From the NCBI RefSeq assembly GCF_003051005.1, contig NZ_QAOW01000001.1, positions 124,001 through 188,000 of the forward strand: a DNA stretch of 64,000 bases. Reading direction: 5' to 3'. A program made the position numbers and the translations under genes. The notes under the pieces were generated by a model. That model made no database searches. It saw nothing but the letters and a program-made list of their open reading frames with translations, and was not told where the DNA came from. Within the stretch, counting starts at the first letter, position 1, and each line of letters opens with the position of its first letter. The stretch comes from Rhodococcus sp. OK519 (lineage in GTDB: Bacteria > Actinomycetota > Actinomycetes > Mycobacteriales > Mycobacteriaceae). This document shows positions 36,657-44,810 of the stretch, piece by piece.

Positions 36657-36749
36657 ATGTTGCAGAAGTACATCAATCAGATGCTGAACTGGGCCGGTGG
36701 CATGTTCGGTCTTACCGCGCTCGGCAGCAAGGCGCTCGAAACCAAGTGA
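36657..36749 (+). CDS. small protein 5 of the 36-kb cluster (30 aa)
   Basis: AAAGGGGA at about 36643-36650 precedes ATG 36657, 12 bases after the previous stop. Unlike the other four it is basic: LQKYINQMLNWAGGMFGLTA then LGSKALETK, an amphipathic helix with Lys residues on both ends. A charge-complementary partner for the acidic members is conceivable. It is directly followed by an 18-bp terminator. Confidence 0.62.
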   Translation: MLQKYINQMLNWAGGMFGLTALGSKALETK

Positions 36750-36760
36750 GCACAACCTGA

Positions 36761-36806
36761 AACGCCGAGACCGCAGGCACCCTCGAGGGCCTGCGGTCTC
36801 GGCGTT
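36761..36806 (+). terminator. terminator closing the 36-kb small-gene cluster
   Basis: A perfect 18-bp stem (36761-36778 with 36789-36806, starting AACGCCGAGACCGCAGGC) around a 10-base loop, then TTCGTTG. It is 11 bases after the last small stop codon, which supports the reading frames upstream as real genes. Confidence 0.9.
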
Positions 36807-38591
36807 TCGTTGTGGGGGGTGCGGAGGAACGGCAGACCAGTGATGCAGGATTCGAGTCATGGATCGAACGGATGAAGCCTCGAGACGGGTGGTCCGTCTA
36901 ATGAGTGCTATGGCACCTCAAGCATCTCGTCGTCTCAAATCTGTCCGACGAGGGCTATCTGCATTCCGCTCTGGTCGCCGACGTATCAAATTGTGAACGG
37001 GCGCGAGCCGGGCTGAGCAGCCGACGTATGTTTCCTCATCGATCGCGCCATCCCCACTCGGAATCGAGCATACGCATTGGGTGCCTGTGACAGATGTCGC
37101 CCTACGTAACCACATTCATGTTCGTGAGGCATCGCGGCCGGGCTGGGCGGACTCGTCTGTCCTCGAAGAGACGTCCGCCTCCGCATCGAGCTGTCCCCGA
37201 CCGCGGTGGGCCTGCTCGTCGTCACAGGGATGGCCGGCCTCGACGCGAGGGCCCGGTGACGTCGGTTGCGCTCGAGGTCATGGACCTGGCCCACACATCG
37301 TTCTTCGATACCCACGGCCGGGCCCCTCGGTGCGTCGCGATCCAGCCCCCACAACGAGGACTCTGACGGAATCCGTTTGGCGTATGCCCGGACAATTGCG
37401 GACATTCGTCACGTCTGTTCCCGAACACCCGCGCCTTGGCACGAGCTGCCGAGCCTTCGCGGCCAGAGTCTGGCGCCAGCGGGCGAGGCGACCGGCGACC
37501 CAGTTCAATGCCGTGGCTGACGGGCGCACATCGATTCGCTCAATCACGCTGTTCTCCAAGCAGATTGCCTGCATCGAGAAGGCTCGTCATGCGTCACCAT
37601 CGACGACGTCGTCATCGCTGTAAAACGGGCGGTGCGGTCGACCTCTATCTGCGCGAGCACGACGAGCAACAGGACTGTCCGCTAGTTGCGATGGCCCCGC
37701 GGTCGATGCGGAAGATCGAGGATCGGGAATCGGCGAACCAACTCGTCGGACTCGCCGTCGACATGCGCACCAGCTTCAGGATCCGATCGAGCGACTGATT
37801 GCCATCTCCCGGTCATCCAAGTTGGAAGCGGCGCGGACCTCACATCGTGGAGTGCGGCGCCAGTCCGCCTCTATGTTCGAATCCTCTTCTCCTCTGCGAC
37901 TGTCTTCGTGGATCTACAAGCGGAGCCGAGATGAGCGCAACACGGCCCGTGTCATTCACACGACGGTGCGCAACATTCCACTGACCGTCGAAGGGCCTCG
38001 CCTTCGGTCGTGCTTGCGTGATGTGTTCTCGGGGCACAGTCGCCGTTCGGTGGGGATCGGTTGCGGCACTTCGTCGATGCGGGAACCGGTTGCGACCACA
38101 CCAGCACCGGCATCGCCTATCCAGAGGCGGATCTCCCGCACTGCTTGGTTTGGAGTGGAGAGTGCCTGCCTGGGCTGGATTCGGGCGGCAGGTGCGCGCG
38201 GTGCGTGCTGTGTCGAGAACCGCGATGCGTGGCCGGCGCCCACCACGTGATCTTCTCGGTCCCGGCGTCCCGCAGGGGTGAGGGGACGGGTGAATTTCCC
38301 GGCATCCTGGACAGTTGACCAGTTGGTGTAACGAAAACGCGTACATGACGACGATACCTAGTTTATCTTTCGATCACGGTCGAATAAACCCGATCGTCTT
38401 CCCGGCCAGGAAGCAGGCGGCTGACACACCACGGTCACGCCGCGAGATCTGCGAAACGGCCGGGATGTCTAGGGGTTTCGAACATCCGGGGTAGCGGGGT
38501 CCCCCGGCGCTGGCGAAGTCCCGGCCCGGGCTGAACAAGATCACACAGCAATAACAAAGCACGACACAAATCTCCCCCGAAAGGCAGTGCA
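36807..38591. other. 1.8 kb of apparently decayed coding sequence
   Basis: No intact gene was found. Short protein-like runs occur in different plus-strand frames, for example VRLRIELSPTAVGLLVVTG (about 37170-37225), then VTSVALEVMDLAHTSFFDTHG (about 37258-37320) in another frame, which together look like a broken STAS-type (anti-sigma antagonist) domain, and GGAVDLYLREHDEQQDCPL near 37630. Stops and frame changes interrupt each. No transposase, inverted-repeat ends or tRNA was recognised. The last 200 bases before 38592 must hold the promoter of the next small-gene cluster. Confidence 0.5.
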
Positions 38592-38675
38592 ATGAACGCT
38601 GACGCCATCTTCGCCGCGCTCATCGGAGTCATCGGCAACCTGATCAACTTCGGCAGCGTGACCGAGCTCAGCTAG
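38592..38675 (+). CDS. 27-residue small protein A of the 38-kb cluster
   Basis: ATG 38592 follows a weak AAAGG (38580-38584). The peptide is hydrophobic: MNADAIFAALIGVIGNLI followed by NFGSVTELS. It is 24/27 identical to the next gene product; between the two genes 11 codons differ silently and only three change the residue, strong evidence that the protein is selected. No Lys, Arg or Cys and no signal peptide. Probably a membrane- or mycomembrane-associated helix. Confidence 0.78.
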   Translation: MNADAIFAALIGVIGNLINFGSVTELS

Positions 38676-38727
38676 TTCGTCTCGTCTGTCACACGCAACA
38701 CAACCACCACGAAAGTAAGGGAAAACC

Positions 38728-38811
38728 ATGAACCTCGATGCCATCTTCGCTGCCCTGATCGGCGTGATCGGAAACGTTGTCAACTTCGGTTCCGTCACCG
38801 AGCTCTCCTGA
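38728..38811 (+). CDS. 27-residue small protein B of the 38-kb cluster
   Basis: Paralogue of small protein A (differences at residues 3, 17 and 18 only). TAAGGGA at about 38716-38722 precedes ATG 38728. Sequence MNLDAIFAALIGVIGNVV then NFGSVTELS. Tandem copies with the same length and ends suggest a homo- or hetero-oligomer. Confidence 0.8.
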   Translation: MNLDAIFAALIGVIGNVVNFGSVTELS

Positions 38812-38847
38812 TCTGACACACCCAGCGCAGTAAGAAAGGCGATTGCT

Positions 38848-38997
38848 ATGAATCTGGACGCCATCATGGGCTCGATGACCGGGGCAGCTACGGGCTCGAT
38901 GTCGGGCCTGCTCGACATCTTCCTCAGCCTCAGCCGGGGAAGCGTCTTCGGCGGTAGCACCGTCGGTGACCTCGGGAGCGCCATCTCGTTCAGCTGA
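38848..38997 (+). CDS. 49-residue small protein C of the 38-kb cluster
   Basis: GAAAGG at about 38834-38839 precedes ATG 38848. It shares the MNLDAI start with protein B, then diverges: MGSMTGAATGSMSGLLDIF, LSLSRGSVFGGSTVGDLGS and the end AISFS. It is rich in Gly/Ser/Met with a single Arg. It looks like a longer member of the same family whose middle expanded. A terminator-like hairpin follows. Confidence 0.72.
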   Translation: MNLDAIMGSMTGAATGSMSGLLDIFLSLSRGSVFGGSTVGDLGSAISFS

Positions 38998-39011
38998 CGC
39001 ATTCGCACCTC

Positions 39012-39042
39012 CGACCCCAGTCGCCACAGGCGGCTGGGGTCG
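39012..39042 (+). terminator. terminator hairpin after the 38-kb cluster
   Basis: CGACCCCAG (39012-39020) pairs with CTGGGGTCG (39034-39042), with a further inner CGCC/GGCG stem (39022-39025 / 39029-39032). It separates the small genes from lpdA. Confidence 0.7.
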
Positions 39043-39140
39043 CAGGTGTGTGTGCCCAGTCACGACCGCTCAGTGGACCTTACTCACGAGTAAGCACCAA
39101 CCCGGGACAGCCGATCGAGGCGGGGCTACGCTAGGGCCTC

Positions 39141-40544
39141 GTGACCTCACACTATGACGTCGTTGTCCTCGGAGCCGGTCCCGGTGGGTACGTCGCTGCT
39201 ATCCGCGCGGCACAGCTGGGCCTCAAGACCGCCATCATCGAAGAGAAGTACTGGGGCGGTGTCTGCCTGAACGTGGGCTGCATCCCCTCCAAGGCTCTTC
39301 TCCGCAATGCCGAACTGGCGCACCTCTTCCACAAGGAAGCCAAGGTGTTCGGCATCTCGGGAGACGTGTCCTTCGACTTCGGCGCAGCGTTCGACCGCAG
39401 CCGCAAGGTGGCGGACGGCCGCGTCAAGGGCGTGCACTTCCTGATGAAGAAGAACAAGATCGACGAGTTCGACGGTCGTGGCACGTTCGTCGATGCCAAG
39501 ACCATCTCGGTCGCCCTCACTTCGGGCGCCACCGAGACGGTGACCTTCGACAACGTCATCATCGCCACCGGTTCGGTGACCAAGCTGCTGCCGGGCACCT
39601 CGCTCAGCGACAACGTCGTCACCTACGAGGAGCAGATCCTCACCCGTGACCTGCCGAAGTCGATCGTCATCGTCGGCGCCGGCGCCATCGGCATGGAGTT
39701 CGGCTACGTCCTCTCCAACTACGGTGTCGACGTCACCATCGTCGAGTTCCTGGACCGCGCCCTCCCCAACGAGGACGAGGACATCTCCAAGGAGATCGCC
39801 AAGCACTACAAGAAGCTCGGCGTCAAGATCAAGACCGGTGCGGCCGTCCAGTCGATCGTCGACAACGGCTCCGACGTCACCGTCTCCATCAAGGACAACA
39901 AGTCCGGCGAGATCGAGACGGTCACCGTCGACAAGGTTATGCAGTCGGTCGGCTTCGCGCCGCGCGTCGAGGGCTACGGCCTCGAGAACGCCGGCGTCGC
40001 GCTCACCGACCGCGGTGCAATTGCGATCGACGAGCGCATGCGCACCAACGTCGCCGGCATCTACGCCATCGGTGACGTCACCGCCAAGCTGCAGCTCGCG
40101 CACGTCGCCGAGGCGCAGGGCGTCGTCGCCGCCGAGACCATCGGTGGCGCCGAGACCATGGAGCTGGGCGACTACCGGATGATGCCGCGCGCCACGTTCT
40201 GCCAGCCTCAGGTCGCCAGCTTCGGTCTCACCGAGGCGCAGGCCAAGGCCGAGGGCTACGACATCAAGGTCGCCACCTTCCCGTTCACCGCGAACGGCAA
40301 GGCCCACGGCCTGGGCGACCCCAACGGCTTCGTCAAGCTGATCGCCGACAAGAAGTACGGCGAGCTGCTCGGCGGCCACCTCATCGGCCCCGACGTCTCG
40401 GAGCTGCTGCCCGAGCTGACCCTGGCCCAGAAGTGGGATCTCACGGTCAACGAGCTGGCCCGCAACGTGCACACGCACCCCACGCTCAGCGAGGCGCTGC
40501 AGGAGGCCATCCACGGCCTCGCCGGCCACATGATCAACTTCTGA
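39141..40544 (+). CDS. lpdA: dihydrolipoamide dehydrogenase
   Basis: 467 residues from GTG 39141. FAD flavoenzyme that reoxidises lipoamide of 2-oxo-acid dehydrogenase complexes using NAD+; in mycobacteria the same enzyme also serves peroxidase defence. Motifs: FAD site [20 protein letters not shown], redox disulfide [16 protein letters not shown] site [30 protein letters not shown], and the catalytic His-Glu [13 protein letters not shown]. Starts 143 bases after the small-gene cluster and ends with its own terminator. Confidence 0.97.
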   Translation: MTSHYDVVVLGAGPGGYVAAIRAAQLGLKTAIIEEKYWGGVCLNVGCIPSKALLRNAELAHLFHKEAKVFGISGDVSFDFGAAFDRSRKVADGRVKGVHFLMKKNKIDEFDGRGTFVDAKTISVALTSGATETVTFDNVIIATGSVTKLLPGTSLSDNVVTYEEQILTRDLPKSIVIVGAGAIGMEFGYVLSNYGVDVTIVEFLDRALPNEDEDISKEIAKHYKKLGVKIKTGAAVQSIVDNGSDVTVSIKDNKSGEIETVTVDKVMQSVGFAPRVEGYGLENAGVALTDRGAIAIDERMRTNVAGIYAIGDVTAKLQLAHVAEAQGVVAAETIGGAETMELGDYRMMPRATFCQPQVASFGLTEAQAKAEGYDIKVATFPFTANGKAHGLGDPNGFVKLIADKKYGELLGGHLIGPDVSELLPELTLAQKWDLTVNELARNVHTHPTLSEALQEAIHGLAGHMINF

Positions 40545-40570
40545 CGGTTTACCGCCGGAAGAGCTAGTCC

Positions 40571-40606
40571 GCGAGAAGCCCGCACAGGATTGTGCGGGCT
40601 TCTCGC
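40571..40606 (+). terminator. terminator after lpdA
   Basis: A perfect 16-bp stem (GCGAGAAGCCCGCACA, 40571-40586, with 40591-40606), loop GGAT, then TTTCGG. Confidence 0.88.
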
Positions 40607-40614
40607 GTTTCGGC

Positions 40615-41378
40615 TCAGCCCGGGGCGCCGACGTAGGCGCGAATCAGTGCGGCCAGGCGTGGGCCGGGCATGGTCAAGCCCTCAATTGATTGCCCACGAT
40701 CGATCATGGACACAAGGGAGTGCAGTGCTCGTACCGTATCGAGGCGCGTCCCACTCTTCGCGGTGGTGAGCTTCCATCTGTCCTTGTGTAGCTGATGTGC
40801 GTGAACGATTGCGAGTAGCGAGCAGAGGTCCGCGACGTCCTTCGGTGCTTGGCGGCTGTTCCATGCAAGGGCCTTCAAGACCACTGCGGGCTCGACGTCG
40901 GGTACTGGAATGCTGAACTTCAGAGGGTCTCCGTGATGCAACATCGCGTGAACTGTGACCTGGAGTGGTTCAGCCGCGAGGGCTAGAGACAGGCCAGGGA
41001 TGGCGTCGAATGCGCGGCCGCCGTGCGGCACGGATTCCTGCAGTCGACTAGAACTGGACGGGATGTAGATCCACCGCGAGTGGGTCTGTGTCCCCAGACG
41101 GGGCCTCGTACCGGTTGCCAGCCACCGCGGTGTACCCGCGTTGCAGAAGGCGTTCATGCAGATCTTCGTTGGCCGCGACGACAGTCGATACCGGCATCTG
41201 CGTCGGCAGTCGTCCGGGCCGTGGCATCTGGAGTGGGGTACACCTGGCACAGGATGTGGACCATGTGACCGCCCACTACCCGGTAGTGGAGTCCTTCCGC
41301 AGCCGCCGCAAGATCGGCTAGTGCTCGCAAACCGAGATCTGCCGCGTTCGACGTCGCGACGATATGAACATCAGTCAC
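40615..41378 (-). pseudogene. AbiEii-like nucleotidyltransferase toxin, broken by two frameshifts
   Basis: Three consecutive frames join into one nucleotidyltransferase-like protein. Frame 1 starts at GTG 41378 (VTDVHIVATSNAADLGLRAL), with HYRVVGGHMVHIL and the metal-site TTADADAGID; it then continues in a second frame from about 41185 (VVAANEDLHERLLQRGYTA, SGDTDPLAVDLHPV) and in a third from about 41045 (SRLQESVPHGGRAFDAIPG to the stop at 40615). Each frame alone ends at a stop. The start overlaps the upstream antitoxin-like gene by 8 bases. Inactivated toxin, or sequencing indels. Confidence 0.75.
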
Positions 41379-42363
41379 GCCAAGTCCCGCTGATGATCGG
41401 CTGCCGGAGTCGTTCGGCGGCCTCCTCTGCGTCGGGACCTGGGCTGCGGAGAACATCGTGCAGCGTGATGATCGGGTCGGTGAGCGCCGTGGCCGTCGAA
41501 GAGACCGCGCGCGCCGTGCGCCAGATCGTCGGATCTGCCGGAACCGCCGCGACCAGCGTGTAGTCGTCAGCAGTGGCCGGGCTGAAGCCGGCGGGAACGA
41601 AATCCAGAAACTCGGACGTGTATATCGCGGCAGTCGAGGGGAGGCGCCATGGGGCGTAGGTATCGGCGGCGACATCGCCAGTCTGAAGGGTCTCGATCTG
41701 CATTTCCTCGCAGAACGTGAGCGCTGCTCTGGCCTGGTTCACAACGGGTTCCAGGCCGTACCAGTACGTCACCGCGCCTCCGGGGCCCGGATACTCGCCG
41801 AGATGTGCGTCGAGCAGTTCAACTCGTCGTGTCGTCGTCCAGCCGCTGCTGGTCCGCTCGGCGAACGCGTGACCGTGAAGAGCGTGCGAGACCGATTGTT
41901 GCGTCGTGGACAAGGCGGCCGCGATGTCCGCCTGCGTCATCGGCTCACCGAGCACGACGAGTCGTTCGATTGCCCACCGGACCCATGGAGGGCTACCTCT
42001 GCGGGGTCGCTGTTGGCTGCGGGGTTCGTGAGACGGATCGTCCAAGAACACCCGGCCATCGAAGATGATTAGTCGATCGCCGACCGCAATGAGGTCGACT
42101 TCTCCGGAACCGGCGAGTGCGCGCAAGGCGCTGGTGGCGTGGCGAGTCACGTAGAGACGTCGGTCTGCAGCTTGCCGCTCACTGTCTTCGTGCAGTTTGC
42201 TGGGCGGTGGAGCGGCGCGGCTGGCCTTTACGCTGACGTGCCTTGTCGAACCATCGGGAAAGCGGAGGTCGAGATCGTGGAGGTCTCCGGAGTTGATCTG
42301 GATGTTGGATCGGCGCAGCATCTGTAGACCTTCGGAGAGGATGTGACGATCTGAAGTGTCCAC
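41371..42363 (-). CDS. AbiEi-like type IV antitoxin/regulator
   Basis: 330 residues from GTG 42363. A central winged-helix segment reads IERLVVLGEPMTQADIAAALSTTQQSVSHAL; the C-terminal half (YWYGLEPVVNQARAALTF, GDVAADTYAPWRLPSTAAIY, DPIITLHDVLRSPGPDAEEA) resembles the AbiEi C-terminal domain. The overlap with a nucleotidyltransferase-like gene downstream is the AbiEi-AbiEii arrangement of type IV phage-defence toxin-antitoxin systems. The antitoxin frame is intact although its toxin partner is broken. The N-terminal 60 residues are unassigned. Confidence 0.72.
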   Translation of the reverse strand: MDTSDRHILSEGLQMLRRSNIQINSGDLHDLDLRFPDGSTRHVSVKASRAAPPPSKLHEDSERQAADRRLYVTRHATSALRALAGSGEVDLIAVGDRLIIFDGRVFLDDPSHEPRSQQRPRRGSPPWVRWAIERLVVLGEPMTQADIAAALSTTQQSVSHALHGHAFAERTSSGWTTTRRVELLDAHLGEYPGPGGAVTYWYGLEPVVNQARAALTFCEEMQIETLQTGDVAADTYAPWRLPSTAAIYTSEFLDFVPAGFSPATADDYTLVAAVPADPTIWRTARAVSSTATALTDPIITLHDVLRSPGPDAEEAAERLRQPIISGTWRD

Positions 42364-42453
42364 TTGTGCGCTCCTTCCACGCCTTTGACCTGGTGGTACA
42401 AGTTTAGATGACCTTGAGCGCTTATGTTTGTTTGATATATGAATTCTGTCGTG

Positions 42454-43344
42454 CTATCCGACCAGGAGCTGACACAATGTCGCCCGAGCCTTCCTGCCCT
42501 CCGGGATCGGGAGCAGCGGGTAGACGTGGATCATCTCCCGTGCCTCGTGGAAGTCGAGTGACAGTCCGGCCTCCGACGCCAGCGGGCGGAAGCGTCGGGC
42601 GTCGACGTTGAGGATGTCGCGGGTGCCGGTGAACAGCGTCATCGGGCCGAGGCCGGTCAGATCGCCGTTCAGCGGGCTCACCCACGGATGCTCCCGATCC
42701 AGTTCGCCGCGGTAGGCGTCGGCGGCGACGGTGAGGCTGTCCGGGTGCAGCCACGGATCACGCGGGGCAATCTCGCGGATCTCCGGGTGCTCCCCGGTCG
42801 CGTCCAGCCACGGCGAGATCAGCGCGGTGTGGGCGGGGGCGGCGGCGCCGCGATCGCGCAGCGCGAGGGCCACCGCCAGCGCGAGCCCGCCGCCCGCCGA
42901 ATCGCCCGCGATCACCAGCGGCTCGTCGCGCTTCGCCAAACGTTCGGCGAGATCGGCCGACGCCGGCACCACGTGCGACGCCGTCCCGCTCGGCGCCACC
43001 GGATAGATCGGCACCGTCACGGACGCGCCCGCGGACGCCAACTGCGCCACCAGCTTCCAGTGGTGCCGGGTGATCTCCCGGATATAGGCGCCGCCGTGCA
43101 GGTACAGCACGCGCGACGACGGCGCGGCACCTCGCGGGGCCACCGTGAACACCGGCCAGCCCGCCGTCGACGTCGACGGCGTCACGTCGAGGCTGCGGCT
43201 CAGTGACGACGGCGGCGCGAACGGCTTCGGCTTGACCTGCAGGGCCGCGATCTCCCGGCGCATGTCGTCGGCGCTCGGCCGTCGTCGGCCCAGGGCTGCG
43301 ATCGCCAACGGCATGGCCCTACTGGTCAGGCTCGGCATGGCCAC
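42454..43344 (-). CDS. alpha/beta-hydrolase fold esterase, HSL family IV
   Basis: 296 residues (MPSLTSRAMPLAI at 43338 is an equally good start). Family IV motifs: VLYLHGGAYIRE (HGG oxyanion motif), PVAPSGTASHVV, VIAGDSAGGGLALAVAL (nucleophile GDSAGG), catalytic Asp in TGTRDILNVDARR and His in EMIHVYPLLP. Hydrolyses short-chain acyl esters. The 3' end abuts the end of the TA region; the HxlR gene is 15 bases upstream on the same strand, so they may be one operon. Confidence 0.9.
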   Translation of the reverse strand: MAMPSLTSRAMPLAIAALGRRRPSADDMRREIAALQVKPKPFAPPSSLSRSLDVTPSTSTAGWPVFTVAPRGAAPSSRVLYLHGGAYIREITRHHWKLVAQLASAGASVTVPIYPVAPSGTASHVVPASADLAERLAKRDEPLVIAGDSAGGGLALAVALALRDRGAAAPAHTALISPWLDATGEHPEIREIAPRDPWLHPDSLTVAADAYRGELDREHPWVSPLNGDLTGLGPMTLFTGTRDILNVDARRFRPLASEAGLSLDFHEAREMIHVYPLLPIPEGRKARATLCQLLVG

Positions 43345-43359
43345 CCCCGTCGTCGTCGG

Positions 43360-43752
43360 TCAGCGTGCGTCGTACCGAGTCTGCGCCGCGGTGATGTCCG
43401 GCATGTGCGATTCGAGCAGTTCGATCAGGCCGGTGAGTCGCCCGGCGATCTCCTCGCCGAGCGGGGTGAGGCTGTACTCGACGTTGGGCGGGATGGTCTC
43501 GCGGACCTCTCGGTGCACCAGGCCGTCGCGCTCGAGTTGCTGCAGCGTCTGCGCCAGCATGCGCTCGCTCACCCCGTCCACCCGCCGGCGCAGTGCGCCG
43601 AACCGGTACGGGCCCTCGCCCAGTGCAGCCAGTGCGAGCGTGCCCCAGCGTCCGGTGATGTTGAGCAGCGCGCTCCGCGAGTGGCAGTCGCGCGCGAAGA
43701 CGTCGGACTCGAGGGTCGGGTCGTCGAAGTGCCGGTCGTCGCTGCTCACCAC
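43360..43752 (-). CDS. HxlR-family transcriptional regulator
   Basis: 130 residues from GTG 43752. Winged helix of the HxlR/YtfH type: CHSRSALLNITGRWGTLALA, LGEGPYRFGALRRRVDGVSERMLAQ, LERDGLVHREVRETIPPNVEY and SLTPLGEEIAGRL. It contains one Cys near the N-terminus (ARDCHSRSAL), the redox-sensing position in several quinone/aldehyde-responsive HxlR proteins. It is divergent from a YtfG-like quinone reductase, as ytfH is from ytfG, with an operator between. Confidence 0.9.
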   Translation of the reverse strand: MVSSDDRHFDDPTLESDVFARDCHSRSALLNITGRWGTLALAALGEGPYRFGALRRRVDGVSERMLAQTLQQLERDGLVHREVRETIPPNVEYSLTPLGEEIAGRLTGLIELLESHMPDITAAQTRYDAR

Positions 43753-43796
43753 TCGAGGTTACTACCCGCCAAACGATCCGTGCTGACTCAAACTGT

Positions 43797-43819
43797 TGCA
43801 CTTACGAAAAATAAGTGCA
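43797..43819. promoter_or_regulatory. palindromic operator between HxlR and quinone-reductase genes
   Basis: TGCACTTA (43797-43804) and TAAGTGCA (43812-43819) are a perfect 8-bp inverted repeat around a 7-base A-rich centre, 45 bases after the HxlR start and 48 before the reductase ATG. Confidence 0.78.
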
Positions 43820-43866
43820 TTATGGAGCGTGAACGAAGCATTGAAGGTTCAACACCGGGAGTTCTC

Positions 43867-44724
43867 ATGACCATCGCAGTCACCGGCGCCACCGGGCACC
43901 TCGGCCGCCTCGCCGTCGAGGCGCTGCTGCGCCGCGGCGTCCCCGCATCCGACGTCGTCGCCGTCGTCCGTAACCCGGAGAAGGCCGCCGACCTCGCGGA
44001 CCGTGGCGTGCAGGTGCGCACCGCTGACTACGCCGACCGGGCCGCACTCGAAGCCGCGCTGGCGGGTGTCGACAAGCTGCTGCTGGTCTCCGGCAGTGAG
44101 GTGGGCGCACGGGTGCCGCAGCACACCAACATCATCGACGCCGCGAAGGCCGCGGGCGTCTCCTTCATCGCGTACACGTCCATCCTGGACGCGTCGAACG
44201 ACACGCTCCAGCTCGCGCAGGAGCATCAGGTGACCGAGCGGCTGCTCGCCGAGTCCGGCATCGACCACGCCCTGCTCCGCAACGGCTGGTACTGGGAGAA
44301 CTACACCAACGATCTCGCCGGAACCGCCGAGCGCGGTGTCCTCGCCGGCAGTGCCGGGGACGGTCGCGTCGCAGGTGCGGCCCGCGCCGACTACGCCGAG
44401 GCCGCCGCCGTGGTGCTGACCTCCGGCGAGAACCAGGCCGGCAAGGTGTACGAGCTGGGCGGTGACGAGCGTGTCTCGTACCCCGAACTGGCCCAGGCCA
44501 TCTCGAACGTCACCGGCAAGGCTGTCGAATACCGGGACCTGCCGGTCGCGGAGTACCAGGCCGTCCTCGAGTCCGTCGGCCTGCCCGCACCCGTCGCTGC
44601 CGTCCTTGCCGACGCCGACGCCGGGATCGCGACCGGCGCCCTCGACGTCACCAGCGGTGACCTGCAGCGGCTCATCGGCCGGCCGTCCACCCCGCTCGAG
44701 ACCGTCCTGCGCGCCGCGCTCTGA
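43867..44724 (+). CDS. NAD(P)H:quinone oxidoreductase, NmrA/YtfG (QOR2) type
   Basis: 285 residues from ATG 43867. Atypical SDR: dinucleotide site MTIAVTGATGHLGRLAVEALL (GATGxLG), then VVAVVRNPEKAADLADRG, KLLLVSGSEVGARVPQHTN, and NGWYWENYTNDLAGT typical of QOR2. It reduces quinones with NADPH and protects against electrophile stress. The HxlR divergon supports quinone- or aldehyde-induced expression. It is followed by a 17-bp hairpin. Confidence 0.9.
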   Translation: MTIAVTGATGHLGRLAVEALLRRGVPASDVVAVVRNPEKAADLADRGVQVRTADYADRAALEAALAGVDKLLLVSGSEVGARVPQHTNIIDAAKAAGVSFIAYTSILDASNDTLQLAQEHQVTERLLAESGIDHALLRNGWYWENYTNDLAGTAERGVLAGSAGDGRVAGAARADYAEAAAVVLTSGENQAGKVYELGGDERVSYPELAQAISNVTGKAVEYRDLPVAEYQAVLESVGLPAPVAAVLADADAGIATGALDVTSGDLQRLIGRPSTPLETVLRAAL

Positions 44725-44739
44725 GAACTTCCCTGAAAC

Positions 44740-44790
44740 AGCTGAAAGGCCCGTTCAGGCGCCGGCAGCGCACGAACGGGCCCTTCAGCT
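44740..44790. terminator. bidirectional terminator between convergent genes
   Basis: A 17-bp stem with a single A-C mismatch (44740-44756 with 44774-44790, AGCTGAAAGGCCCGTTC) between the quinone reductase and the convergent MFS gene. Confidence 0.78.
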
Positions 44791-44810
44791 TCCCGAGGGG
44801 GAATGGGGGA

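Noticed and set aside
36859..37000. Basic 46-codon frame from ATG 36859 (MDRTDEASRRVV)
   Set aside because: No ribosome-binding site, and the content is Arg/Ser-rich as expected from GC bias; part of the decayed block.
37840..37910. tRNA-like segment with GTTCGAATCC
   Set aside because: The T-arm stem does not pair, and no acceptor or anticodon stem could be folded around it.
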